Assembly (NCBI RefSeq): GCF_014643695.1
Contig: NZ_BMJY01000007.1
Location: 1 to 64,000 of the forward strand
Reading direction: 5' to 3'
From: Microbacterium album
GTDB lineage: Bacteria > Actinomycetota > Actinomycetes > Actinomycetales > Microbacteriaceae
Length of the DNA stretch: 64,000 nucleotides
A model generated the notes under the pieces. The model had not been told where the DNA came from and did no database searches. It saw nothing but the letters and a program-made list of their open reading frames with translations. This document shows positions 35,299 to 42,385 of the stretch, piece by piece (positions within the stretch are counted from its first letter, which is position 1; each line of letters starts with the position of its first letter). The translations under genes and the position numbers were made by a program.

Positions 35299-35646
35299 CT
35301 ACTGACCTACGACGCGGACGACCGCGTCCCAGCGGCGGTGGGTGTTCTCCTGGCCCACGAGACGCCATACGGCGCGGGTGAGCTCCGGGTACTCGTGCGC
35401 GATGAGCCGCAGCAGGCGCTGATTGCGCGCCGCGGTCGGACGAAGGCCGCCGTCCGCCTCGATGTGCTCGGCGCGCAGCATGAAGACGACCAGCTCGTCG
35501 ACCGTGGGAAGATCCTCCATGAAGTCCCACGGATCCTCGCCGCCACGTAGCCGCTCCTGCACGAGGACCGCCAGCTCGTCTGCCGCCTCGGCGCGCAGCA
35601 CCTCGACGCTTGCGCGTCGTCGGTGCTGCTCCTGGGGCTCATCCAC
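35299..35646 (-). CDS. Conserved hypothetical protein (115 aa)
   Basis: I do not recognise a functional domain. The 115-residue protein is soluble, acidic and probably helical (RRASVEVLRAEAADELAVLVQERLRGGEDPWDFMEDLPTVDEL is its N-terminal part, in which DPWDF and a charged coiled stretch stand out). Similar small proteins occur in Microbacteriaceae with uninformative or misleading names. GTG 35646 stands exactly six bases from TAGGCT (complement of 35653-35658), the same leaderless layout as several other genes here, and that supports both the gene and its start. It is convergent with trxA. Confidence 0.65.
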   Translation of the reverse strand: MDEPQEQHRRRASVEVLRAEAADELAVLVQERLRGGEDPWDFMEDLPTVDELVVFMLRAEHIEADGGLRPTAARNQRLLRLIAHEYPELTRAVWRLVGQENTHRRWDAVVRVVGQ

Positions 35647-35673
35647 CCCCTCAGCCTACGTGCGCCGCGGGGC

Positions 35674-35704
35674 ATGCCGGGCCGTCCTGTGGACGGCCCG
35701 GCAT
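35674..35704 (-). terminator. Terminator after the Rho-N-like gene
   Basis: A perfect 14-bp stem, ATGCCGGGCCGTCC (35674-35687) with GGACGGCCCGGCAT (35691-35704), and a TGT loop lie 4 bp beyond the stop of the 85-residue gene. Confidence 0.82.
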
Positions 35705-35708
35705 CCCG

Positions 35709-35966
35709 TCAGTGGTGCCGCAGCTTGTCGATCAGCTCGTCCTTCTTGAGCTTGGACACGCCCTCGATGCCCAGCTCCTTCGCCCGGTCGCGCAGCTCGT
35801 CCACGGTCCGGTCCTCGTAGCTCTCTCCGTGCCCGCCCCGTTCGCCGACCTTCTCCCGGCCGTCCCGGGCGGCGGCGTTCGCGATCCGCGCGGACTTCTC
35901 CTTCGAGTTGCCTTCGTCGCGCAGCTTCTCGTAGAGCTCTTCGTCCTTGATCCTGTCGTTCGGCAT
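35709..35966 (-). CDS. Small Rho-N/SAP-like protein (DUF7218-type)
   Basis: This is an 85-residue highly charged protein. The first half (KDEELYEKLRDEGNSKEKSARIANAAARDGREKVG, quoted in part: EELYEKLRDEGNSKEKSARI) is a helical motif common in small stress proteins. The second half, YEDRTVDELRDRAKELGIEGVSKLKKDELIDKLR in outline, is the Rho N-terminal/SAP-like helix-extended-loop-helix motif that can bind nucleic acid. It follows the dehydrogenase gene by one base and ends in a strong hairpin, so the two form an operon. The dehydrogenase belongs to the GSP39/YghA group, often stress induced, which suggests a general-stress role (inference). Confidence 0.78.
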   Translation of the reverse strand: MPNDRIKDEELYEKLRDEGNSKEKSARIANAAARDGREKVGERGGHGESYEDRTVDELRDRAKELGIEGVSKLKKDELIDKLRHH

Positions 35967-35967
35967 G

Positions 35968-36855
35968 TCAGAACCCCCTCCCGCCCGTGACGGGGATCAC
36001 CGCGCCGGCGACATACGACGCCTCCTCGCTCGCAAGGTAGACATAGGCGCCCGCGAGCTCGACGGGCTGGCCCGCACGTCCCAGCGGGGTCTCCTGGCCG
36101 AAGTTCTCGACCTTCTCCTCGGGGAAGCCGGTCGCGGGGATCAGCGGCGTCCAGATCGGACCGGGGGCCACGGCGTTGACGCGGATGCCCTGGGGGCCCA
36201 GGTCTTGGGCGAGCGCCTGCGTGAAGGCGACCAGCGCCGCCTTCGTCATCGCATAGTCCAGCAGCCCCGGAGACGGCTCCGACGCCTGGATCGATGTGGT
36301 GACGATGATCGATGACCCCGCCGGCATATGGGGCACGGCCTCTCGGGCCAGGACCATGGGCGCGATCAGGTTGGTGCGGAACGTCAACTCGATCTCGGAG
36401 ACCGGCAGGTCGTCGACGCCCTCCCGCTGACGCTGATATGCCGCGTTGGGAATGAGAATGTCGAGACCGCCGAGGCGCTCGCGCGCCGCGGCCACGACGT
36501 CGATGCACGCCTGCTCGTCGGTGAGGTCGGCGGGCAGGAGTACGCACTCGCGCCCCGCCTCGCGCACGAACCGCTCCGTCGTCTGCGCGTCTTCCTCCTC
36601 CTCCGGCAGGTAGACGATGGCGACGTCGGCGCCCTCCCGCGCGTAGGCGATGGCGACGGCCCGGCCGATACCGGAGTCTCCGCCGGTGATGAGGGCCTTG
36701 TTCCCTGTGAGCCGACCGCGCCCGACCCAGCTGCTCTCGCCGTGGTCGGGGGTCGGCGCCATGTCTGACGTGTGGCCCGGCTGAGAGGGCTGCTCCTGCG
36801 ACGGGAAGGACCCGGCCGGCTCGCGCGGGTCGTCCTGGGGCGTGGTGTCGGTCAC
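35968..36855 (-). CDS. Short-chain dehydrogenase/reductase, general stress protein 39 type
   Basis: This is a 295-residue NAD(P)-dependent SDR. A 45-residue polar N-terminal tail (PSQEQPSQPGHTSDMAPTPDHG region) precedes the Rossmann fold, as in YghA/GSP39 relatives. Motifs are TGGDSGIG for cofactor binding near residue 57, NAAYQRQ, the catalytic serine in VTTSIQAS, and YAMTK with catalytic Tyr and Lys, followed by VNAVAPGPIWTPL. GTG 36855 has AGGAGG upstream. The substrate is unknown; family members are often induced by ethanol, osmotic or oxidative stress. The 85-residue Rho-N-like gene follows immediately. Confidence 0.9.
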   Translation of the reverse strand: MTDTTPQDDPREPAGSFPSQEQPSQPGHTSDMAPTPDHGESSWVGRGRLTGNKALITGGDSGIGRAVAIAYAREGADVAIVYLPEEEEDAQTTERFVREAGRECVLLPADLTDEQACIDVVAAARERLGGLDILIPNAAYQRQREGVDDLPVSEIELTFRTNLIAPMVLAREAVPHMPAGSSIIVTTSIQASEPSPGLLDYAMTKAALVAFTQALAQDLGPQGIRVNAVAPGPIWTPLIPATGFPEEKVENFGQETPLGRAGQPVELAGAYVYLASEEASYVAGAVIPVTGGRGF

Positions 36856-36970
36856 GGCAACCTCCTTGGCGTGGTGGATGTGAGGCCACGCTACGGACGA
36901 CCTGCGCGCGCCCCCAGGCCCTTGACCGAGCGGACGCCGTGACTTAGCGTGCGAAGACTGGGCGGGCGGT

Positions 36971-37954
36971 CTACTGCCCGTACCCCTCCTCGCCGAGCTC
37001 CGCCAGGATCCGGTTGAGGTCCTGGATCGTCGCGAAATCGATCTTGATCTGGCCTTTTCGCGAAGTCAGGTCGATCTTCACCTTGGTGTTCAGGCGATCT
37101 CCGAGACGATCGGCGACATCGTTCAGGAAGGCCCGCCGGGCACCCGGTTGAGGCCGGGGCGAGCGCGCCGCACCCTCTGCGGCGACGCTCTTCGCGGCGG
37201 CCTCGGCCGCTCGCACCGACAGGTCCTCGTTCACGATCTTGTCCGAGAGGCGCTGCATGGCCTCCGGATCCTCGAGGGAGAGGATCGCTCGTGCGTGGCC
37301 GGCGCTCAGCACCCCGGCCGCGACCCGCTGCTGCACGGGCACGGGCAGGCGCAGCAGGCGGATGGTGTTGCTGATCTGGGGTCGGGAGCGCCCGATTCGC
37401 TTGGCCAGCTCGTCCTGGGTGATACCGAAGTCCTCGAGGAGCTGCTGGTACGCCGAGGCCTCCTCGAGCGGGTTCAGCTGCGAACGGTGGAGGTTCTCCA
37501 GCAGCGCGTCTCGGAGGAGATCCTCGTCCGACGTGTCGCGGATGATCGCGGGGATCTCGGTGAGGCCGGCCTCGCGGGACGCGCGCGTGCGCCGCTCCCC
37601 CATGATGAGCTCGTAGGTGCCGTCCCCCTTGTCGCGGACGACGACCGGCTGCAGCACGCCGAACTCCCGGACGCTGTGGACCAGCTCGGCGAGGTCGTGC
37701 GGGTCGAAATGGGTGCGCGGCTGTCGGGGGTTGGGAACGATGCTGTGGGGGTCGATGTGGACGAGGCGCGCCCCGGGTACCGCGACAAGGTCGTCGCCGG
37801 CGACCGCGGGCTGCTCGGCCTCCCGCTCCACCGTCGCCGTGGCCGTCTTTCCGGGCCCGCCCGGGAAGAACACGTCGACGGGCCGCGTCTCGCTCGATTC
37901 CGCGGTCGGGATCAACGCGCCGATCCCCCTGCCCAGACCCGCTCGCTTCGCCAT
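36971..37954 (-). CDS. parB: Chromosome-partitioning protein ParB
   Basis: This is a 327-residue CTP-dependent DNA clamp that loads at parS and organises the origin region. It starts MAKRAGLGRGIGALIPT, a typical ParB beginning. The CTP-binding domain has LIMGERRTRASREAGL (GERRxRA box) and ENLHRSQLNPLEEASAYQQLLEDFG. The helix-turn-helix is TQDELAKRIGRSRPQISNTIRLLRLP, and the C-terminal dimerisation domain begins near residue 270. ATG 37954 overlaps the parA stop by one base, so parA-parB is one translational unit. Six candidate parS sites lie between parA and rsmG. Confidence 0.96.
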   Translation of the reverse strand: MAKRAGLGRGIGALIPTAESSETRPVDVFFPGGPGKTATATVEREAEQPAVAGDDLVAVPGARLVHIDPHSIVPNPRQPRTHFDPHDLAELVHSVREFGVLQPVVVRDKGDGTYELIMGERRTRASREAGLTEIPAIIRDTSDEDLLRDALLENLHRSQLNPLEEASAYQQLLEDFGITQDELAKRIGRSRPQISNTIRLLRLPVPVQQRVAAGVLSAGHARAILSLEDPEAMQRLSDKIVNEDLSVRAAEAAAKSVAAEGAARSPRPQPGARRAFLNDVADRLGDRLNTKVKIDLTSRKGQIKIDFATIQDLNRILAELGEEGYGQ

Positions 37955-38907
37955 CAAGACTCTCCGTTCTCCGCGCGCGACTCGCCGCCTGTCGGCCGGC
38001 CGTCGCGACGCACGATTTCCACCGCTGCTTCCCGGTACGCGATCGCGCCCGCTGAGTTCCCGTCGTACGCGATGACCGTCTGCCCGAAGCTGGGCGCCTC
38101 GGAAATCCGCACCGACCGGGGGATCATTGTGCTCAGCACCTCCTCCGGGAAGTGGCTGCGCACCTCCTCCGCCACCTGCTGCGACAGCTTGGTGCGCCCG
38201 TCGTACATGGTCAGCAGGATCGTCGACAGGCGCAGCCGCGGGTTGAGGTGCTTCTGGATCATGCGCACGTTCCCGAGCAGCTGACTGAGGCCTTCGAGCG
38301 CGTAGTACTCGCACTGGATGGGGAGGAAGACCTCTTCCGCCGCCGTGAAGGCGTTGATCGTCAGCAACCCGAGCGACGGTGGGCAGTCGATCAGGATGAA
38401 GTCGAGTCGCGTGTCCTCGCGAGCGAGGTAGTCGTCGATCGCCGTCTTGAGGCGTTGCTCGCGCGCGACCTGAGTCACGAGTTCGATTTCGGCGCCTGCG
38501 AGATGGATCGTGCTCGGAACACAGAAGAGGCGCTCGGACTCGGCGCTTTGCTGCACGACGTCCGCGATCGGGAACTCGTCGATCAGCACGTCGTAGATGC
38601 TCGGGGTGTCGGCGTCGTGGGGGATCCCGAGTGCGGTCGAGGCGTTCCCCTGCGGGTCGAGGTCGACGACGAGGACACGCCCTCCGAGCGCGGCGATCGC
38701 TGCAGCGATGTTGACCGTGGTCGTGGTCTTACCGACGCCGCCCTTCTGGTTTGAGATCGTGAGGACGCGGGTCCTCCCGGAGAACTCGACGCTCACCTCC
38801 GACAAAGCGCGTCGCCGCGCCGCCAAGTCCGCCAGCTCCCGGGCGAGCGGCGTGTCCTCGGGTAGTGCGAAGGACGCCGCCTTCTCGGACTGTTTCACGT
38901 GAAACAC
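37954..38907 (-). CDS. parA: Chromosome-partitioning ATPase ParA
   Basis: This 317-residue Walker-type ATPase moves ParB-parS complexes. The deviant Walker A ISNQKGGVGKTTTTVN is near residues 50-65, with VVDLDPQGNAS and LIDCPPSLGLL following. GTG 38907 (VFHVKQSEKAAS) is preceded by AAGGGAAG and is preferred over the longer reading frame upstream. The first codons are themselves the parS palindrome TGTTTCACGTGAAACA (38891-38906), so ParB bound at this site would cover the translation start region and could feed back on parAB expression. The usual rsmG neighbour is displaced by about 2.3 kb. Confidence 0.95.
   Translation of the reverse strand: MFHVKQSEKAASFALPEDTPLARELADLAARRRALSEVSVEFSGRTRVLTISNQKGGVGKTTTTVNIAAAIAALGGRVLVVDLDPQGNASTALGIPHDADTPSIYDVLIDEFPIADVVQQSAESERLFCVPSTIHLAGAEIELVTQVAREQRLKTAIDDYLAREDTRLDFILIDCPPSLGLLTINAFTAAEEVFLPIQCEYYALEGLSQLLGNVRMIQKHLNPRLRLSTILLTMYDGRTKLSQQVAEEVRSHFPEEVLSTMIPRSVRISEAPSFGQTVIAYDGNSAGAIAYREAAVEIVRRDGRPTGGESRAENGES
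38891..38906. promoter_or_regulatory. parS site 1, within the parA start
   Basis: TGTTTCACGTGAAACA is a perfect consensus parS. It overlaps the first codons of parA. Confidence 0.95.
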
Positions 38908-39047
38908 TCTTCCCTTCGCGAGCCGTATGACCTCCCCCACTCTAGCCGCCGCTCCTGACACCCACCCCCGCCCACGCACAGCCAGACTCGACCGTTCACG
39001 TGACCACGACGGGGATCAGGCGTCGGCACCCCGCGACTCGGAGACGA

Positions 39048-39063
39048 TGTTTCACGTGAAACG
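39048..39063. promoter_or_regulatory. parS site 2
   Basis: TGTTTCACGTGAAACG differs from the consensus only in the last base. It is upstream of parA in non-coding DNA. Confidence 0.9.
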
Positions 39064-39093
39064 AACGGTGGCGACTCCTCAACCGACACCCCG

Positions 39094-39330
39094 GCTTCGC
39101 CGCGCTCCGCTCGCTCAGCCCGTTTCGACACCGCGGCTCCGCCGCTCCGCTCAACGAGCAGTAACAAGCCCATACCCATACCCACCCATTTCAACCCCCC
39201 TCAACCCGGTGCGAGCGAAGCGAGCGTGCGGGCGCGAGTGCGCCCGCCAACCAGGCGCGAAGCGCCGGCGCGCTGAAGCGAAGCGGAAGCGCCCCCCTCG
39301 CGGAGCGGCCCCTCGGGGCCCGACGCGTGG
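39094..39330. repeat. Repeat block, copy 1
   Basis: The block opens with two short elements of the form TTCG...CGCTCCGCTC(G/A)... ending TCAACGAGC (to 39158), then carries a segment beginning CCTCAACCCGGTGCGAGCG at 39199. It recurs 286-289 bp downstream as copy 2. The two copies share 54 identical bases (39199-39252 with 39488-39541) and are diverged elsewhere. The short elements resemble extragenic repeats seen in Microbacteriaceae. No protein of recognisable family is encoded in any frame. Confidence 0.75.
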
Positions 39331-39378
39331 GAGAAAAAAGAACACACCCCAACCCCGACGCGCCGGAGGATTGCAGCC

Positions 39379-39630
39379 GGTTTCGGCTCCGCGGCTCTGC
39401 CGCTCCGCTCAACCCGTTTTGACTTCGGCCGCTCCGCGGCCTCCGCTCAACGAGCGGGAGAGAAACCACCCCACCGCAACCCACCCACCTCAACCCGGTG
39501 CGAGCGAAGCGAGCGTGCGGGCGCGAGTGCGCCCGCCAACCGGGCACGAAGCGCCGACGCGCCGAGCAAAGCGACACGCCTCCCTAACGGAGCGGTCCCA
39601 CCCGGGGCGCGACGCAGGTGGGAAGAAGGG
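39379..39630. repeat. Repeat block, copy 2
   Basis: Same organisation as copy 1: a pair of short TTCGG/TTTGAC...CCGCTCCGCTCAAC elements (39380-39455), then CCTCAACCCGGTGCGAGCG at 39488 and a diverging GC-rich tail. parS site 3 follows 21 bp later. Confidence 0.75.
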
Positions 39631-39650
39631 ACGACCTACCCCAGGGTGCA

Positions 39651-39666
39651 CGTTTCACGTGAAACA
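39651..39666. promoter_or_regulatory. parS site 3
   Basis: CGTTTCACGTGAAACA differs from the consensus only in the first base. Confidence 0.9.
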
Positions 39667-40057
39667 CGGCAACCGCGGACACGCGCTGATCGGCCCGGGC
39701 ATTGACGCCCGGTGCCACGTGGATTGCCCATCGCTGTTCGCCGTTCACTCGGAGGGTGGCCGAGGTCCTCACCTATGGTCCGACGCGCAAGAGGCACCCG
39801 GGCGCGGTCAGAGACATTGCCGGCCCGGCCAGGCAACGAGCGACTGGGTCGCCAAGCCAAGGCGGGCGGTCCACAACGCGTCAGCAAGAGGGAACGACGA
39901 CACCAGGGGCTCGCCCACATCCAGCCAGCCCGGAAGCTCCACGTGAAACGCGCAACGCCGCGTGGCGGCGGCTACCGCACTCGAGGCTCTCCGGAGAACG
40001 CGCCCTCCCAAACGACACACGCAACCACCGCGTAAAAGGACGACCGACTCGTCGACT

Positions 40058-40073
40058 TGTTTCACGTGAAACA
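40058..40073. promoter_or_regulatory. parS site 4
   Basis: TGTTTCACGTGAAACA, perfect consensus. Confidence 0.95.
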
Positions 40074-40180
40074 TCGGCTACCGAGGTGGACCAAAGCGAC
40101 CGCCTCAGGTCGCTGCCTGTCGATCGGAGTCGGGGCACAGCGCTGCACGAGCGGGAGGCGCTGGCGCGAAACCTGGATCG

Positions 40181-40196
40181 CGTTTCCCGTGAAACG
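40181..40196. promoter_or_regulatory. parS-like site 5 (core mismatch)
   Basis: CGTTTCCCGTGAAACG carries a C for A in the central CACGTG core and changes at both ends; binding is likely weaker or lost. Confidence 0.5.
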
Positions 40197-40418
40197 CCAC
40201 GGAAGTCGGCCGCATCGAGTGATCAAGGCGAGCCCTCCTTCCGACGCGCGGACCCCAAAAACACTAGCCGGAGGATGAAACCTCTGATCCGCTACGACTG
40301 GAGGGGCGCGTCGCTTCATCGCCTCTCTCAGTTCGCGCATTGCACGGGCCCACTACGCTGACAAACGAAGTGCCGGAAAGGCTTGGGTGGACTCCGCGCC
40401 AAGCCATACCATCAGGAC

Positions 40419-41075
40419 ATGCCCCGCCGCGCAACCCGCACCACCGGCACCCTACCTGCCGTACTCGCAATCACTGCCTTCGCGCTCTCGGGATGCGCGG
40501 CAACCCCCCTTGAGAGCACGCCAACCGTAGCAGCACCCGAGCCCGCCACGGAAACCCCCGCGTCCTCGGCCGCCTCGCGGGGCGTGGAACTGGAGAACCC
40601 GCCCGTGCTCGAGGCGTTCGCGTACGAGGACCTGCTCGCACAGGCAAGCGAATGCAGTACGCGGGACATATGCGACCTCGCGCCTTACGAAGAGCTGCAG
40701 GCCGAGTGGCAGCGTGTCACTGAGGATTGGCCGCTTCCAATCCCGGAGGTGTACCCGTTTCCAGACCGGCTTAAGGAGATCACAGGCGGAACGCTCTACA
40801 CGGTCGGCTACGGCCTGGGCGAGGCAGACCGCTGGTGGACGTGCGCCGCAGAGACGGCAGCACTGACAGCACAGCGGGACGGCGATGCTGTGATGGCAGC
40901 CTACTGGCTTCAGGCGTTGCGTCTCTGGTGGGAAGGCGACGCGAAGGCGTACCTGTTCGTCAACCCCGAGAACTACGTCGCCGACGTACTCGAGCCGGCG
41001 CTCGACGGGCAATGGCACAAGCTCCAAGCTCAGTCGAACTGTGACGCCGTACTGGTGGGAGCCGGTACTTCATAG
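40419..41075 (+). CDS. Putative lipoprotein of unknown function
   Basis: I do not recognise the family. The 218-residue product has a lipoprotein signal: basic start MPRRATRTTG, hydrophobic core and lipobox LSGC near residue 27, followed by a Thr/Pro/Ala-rich linker. The mature part (from about residue 60) is mainly helical with many Trp, Tyr and three or four Cys (ECSTRDICDLAPYEELQAEW; RWWTCAAETAAL; SNCDAVLV), so disulfides are possible. ATG 40419 lies six bases after TACCAT (40407-40412), the leaderless pattern. Codon use is less GC-biased than in neighbours, and the gene sits among parS sites between parA and rsmG, which normally adjoin. This suggests later insertion (inference). Confidence 0.75.
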   Translation: MPRRATRTTGTLPAVLAITAFALSGCAATPLESTPTVAAPEPATETPASSAASRGVELENPPVLEAFAYEDLLAQASECSTRDICDLAPYEELQAEWQRVTEDWPLPIPEVYPFPDRLKEITGGTLYTVGYGLGEADRWWTCAAETAALTAQRDGDAVMAAYWLQALRLWWEGDAKAYLFVNPENYVADVLEPALDGQWHKLQAQSNCDAVLVGAGTS

Positions 41076-41133
41076 CGGTCGAGACCGTTCCGCGTGCGCT
41101 CGCCAACGGGGGATCAGCGGTCCCCTCCACGCG

Positions 41134-41149
41134 AGTTTCACGTGAAACA
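41134..41149. promoter_or_regulatory. parS site 6
   Basis: AGTTTCACGTGAAACA differs from consensus only in the first base. It lies between the lipoprotein gene and the rsmG stop. Confidence 0.9.
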
Positions 41150-41179
41150 ACGCGCACGAAGGCAGAGTGCCAGAGGGGA

Positions 41180-41824
41180 TCAGGAGGCGCGCACAGTCGC
41201 GCGCACCACGCGCGTCTCCTCGGCAAGCACGCCTTCGCCCAGCACCTCGACGCGCACGTCCGACAGCTTGAACTTGCGAATCTGCTTCTGCGCCGAGTCG
41301 ATCTCGTTCGGGGCGTTGTGACCCTTGAGCAGGATGAGTTCCCCGCCGTCGCGCACGAGCGGCGCCGTCCACGGGATCAGGGTGCGCAGCGCGCTGACCG
41401 CCCGTGCCGTCACGGCGTCGAGCATCCCCTCGTATCGGCCCGCCTCCTCGGCGCGGGCGCGCAGCACCTCGACGTTTTCGAGGCCGAGCGTCGCGACCTG
41501 TTCGTCCAGCCAGGCGACGCGCCGCTCCATCGGTTCGATGAGCACCCATCGCACATCGGGGCGGGCGATTGCGAGGACGAGGCCGGGCAATCCGGCGCCG
41601 GAGCCCACGTCGCCGACGAGTCCGCCGGCGGGAAACAGGGGAGCGGCGATGGCGCTGTTGAGGATGTGACGCGTCCACAGCCGGGGCAGTTCGAGCGGGC
41701 CGATGAGGCCGCGCTGCTCCCCGTGCTCGGCGAGGGCGCGTGTGAACGCCCTGGCGAGCGCGATGCGGTCGCCGAAAAGCGTCGCCGCTGCGGCCGGCTC
41801 GGCCTCGAGACCCTCCACCATCAT
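41180..41824 (-). CDS. rsmG: 16S rRNA (guanine(527)-N7)-methyltransferase
   Basis: RsmG (GidB) methylates G527 of 16S rRNA with SAM. The 214-residue protein has the SAM-binding motif VGDVGSGAGLPGLVLAIARPDV near residues 68-90, ERRVAWLDEQV after it, and VTARAVSALRTLIPW, with LLKGHNAPNEI near the C-terminus, all typical of the family. Start ATG 41824 (MMVEGLEAEP) is 28 bp after the jag stop on the same strand, so it belongs to the yidC-jag-rsmG unit; ATG 41821 is an alternative. Loss of function in this family gives low-level streptomycin resistance; the motifs here look intact. Confidence 0.95.
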   Translation of the reverse strand: MMVEGLEAEPAAAATLFGDRIALARAFTRALAEHGEQRGLIGPLELPRLWTRHILNSAIAAPLFPAGGLVGDVGSGAGLPGLVLAIARPDVRWVLIEPMERRVAWLDEQVATLGLENVEVLRARAEEAGRYEGMLDAVTARAVSALRTLIPWTAPLVRDGGELILLKGHNAPNEIDSAQKQIRKFKLSDVRVEVLGEGVLAEETRVVRATVRAS

Positions 41825-41852
41825 CGCGCGTCTGCGTCCCCGAGTGACCGGC

Positions 41853-42344
41853 TCAGGCGCGGCGGATGACCGCGTGGCGCTCGGCACCCTCGCCGTACGA
41901 CTCGGAGAGGAGGCCACGCTCCGCAACGATGTCGTGGACGATCTTGCGCTCGTAACTCGACATGGCCGGCAGCGACGCCTGCGATGCGCCCTCGTCGAGG
42001 CGTGCGACGGCCGCGTCGACCAGCTTCTCCAGCTGCCGCCGGCGCTCATCGCGCGAACCGCCGATGTCGAGGATCAGGCGGGAGAAGCGGCCCGTCTTCG
42101 CCTGCACCGCGAGCCGGGTCAGCTCCTGCAGCGCCTGCACGGTGTCCGGATCGGACAGCGCGCCGAGCGATCCGGAGTCGGACTCCACGCTCACGTAGGC
42201 GCGCCCCTGACGCACGTCGAGGGTCAGGTCACCGTCCACGTCGGCGATGTCGAGCAGGCCCTCGAGATAGTCGCCCGCGATGTCTCCCTCGGCCTCGAGA
42301 TCGGCCGCGGAAGGTGCGTCGTCGCTGACAGGTGTCGTGGTCAT
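41853..42344 (-). CDS. jag: Jag/KhpB RNA-binding protein (R3H domain)
   Basis: This is a 163-residue cytoplasmic RNA-binding protein encoded after yidC in most actinobacteria. An acidic N-terminus leads to a KH-like domain (DYLEGLLDIADVDGDLTLDVRQGRAYVSVE in outline), then RLILDIGGSRDERRRQLEKL and the R3H domain LPAMSSYERKIVHDIVAERGLLSESYGEG, in which R-x3-H appears as RKIVH. It lacks the N-terminal Jag_N domain of firmicutes. It probably binds small or messenger RNAs linked to cell-envelope growth. Confidence 0.92.
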   Translation of the reverse strand: MTTTPVSDDAPSAADLEAEGDIAGDYLEGLLDIADVDGDLTLDVRQGRAYVSVESDSGSLGALSDPDTVQALQELTRLAVQAKTGRFSRLILDIGGSRDERRRQLEKLVDAAVARLDEGASQASLPAMSSYERKIVHDIVAERGLLSESYGEGAERHAVIRRA

Positions 42345-42385
42345 ATCCGTATCCCTCAGTTCAGAAAATCGCAGGTCCAGGGCGA

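Larger units (their letters stand above)
38908..40418. other. Non-coding parS/repeat region between parA and the lipoprotein gene
   Basis: About 1.5 kb with no credible gene: long open frames here have arginine/proline-rich, repeat-derived translations and no homology. The stretch holds parS sites 2 to 5, a degenerate half-site at 39935-39950 (CCACGTGAAACG intact on one side only), and the duplicated repeat block at 39094-39630. The part from 39667 to 40057 shows nothing else I can name. It lies 4 to 6 kb from dnaA, the expected place for a centromere-like region. Confidence 0.7.

Noticed and set aside
38991..39004. CGTTCACGTGACCA as another parS
   Set aside because: Only the central CACGTG core and one flanking base on each side match; too short and degenerate.
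39094..39630. CRISPR array
   Set aside because: Only two long imperfect copies exist, with no regular short repeats and spacers and no cas genes.
38927..39946. Open frame across the parS/repeat region
   Set aside because: The translation is derived from the duplicated GC-rich repeats and parS palindromes (FHVKR), with no homology or ribosome site.
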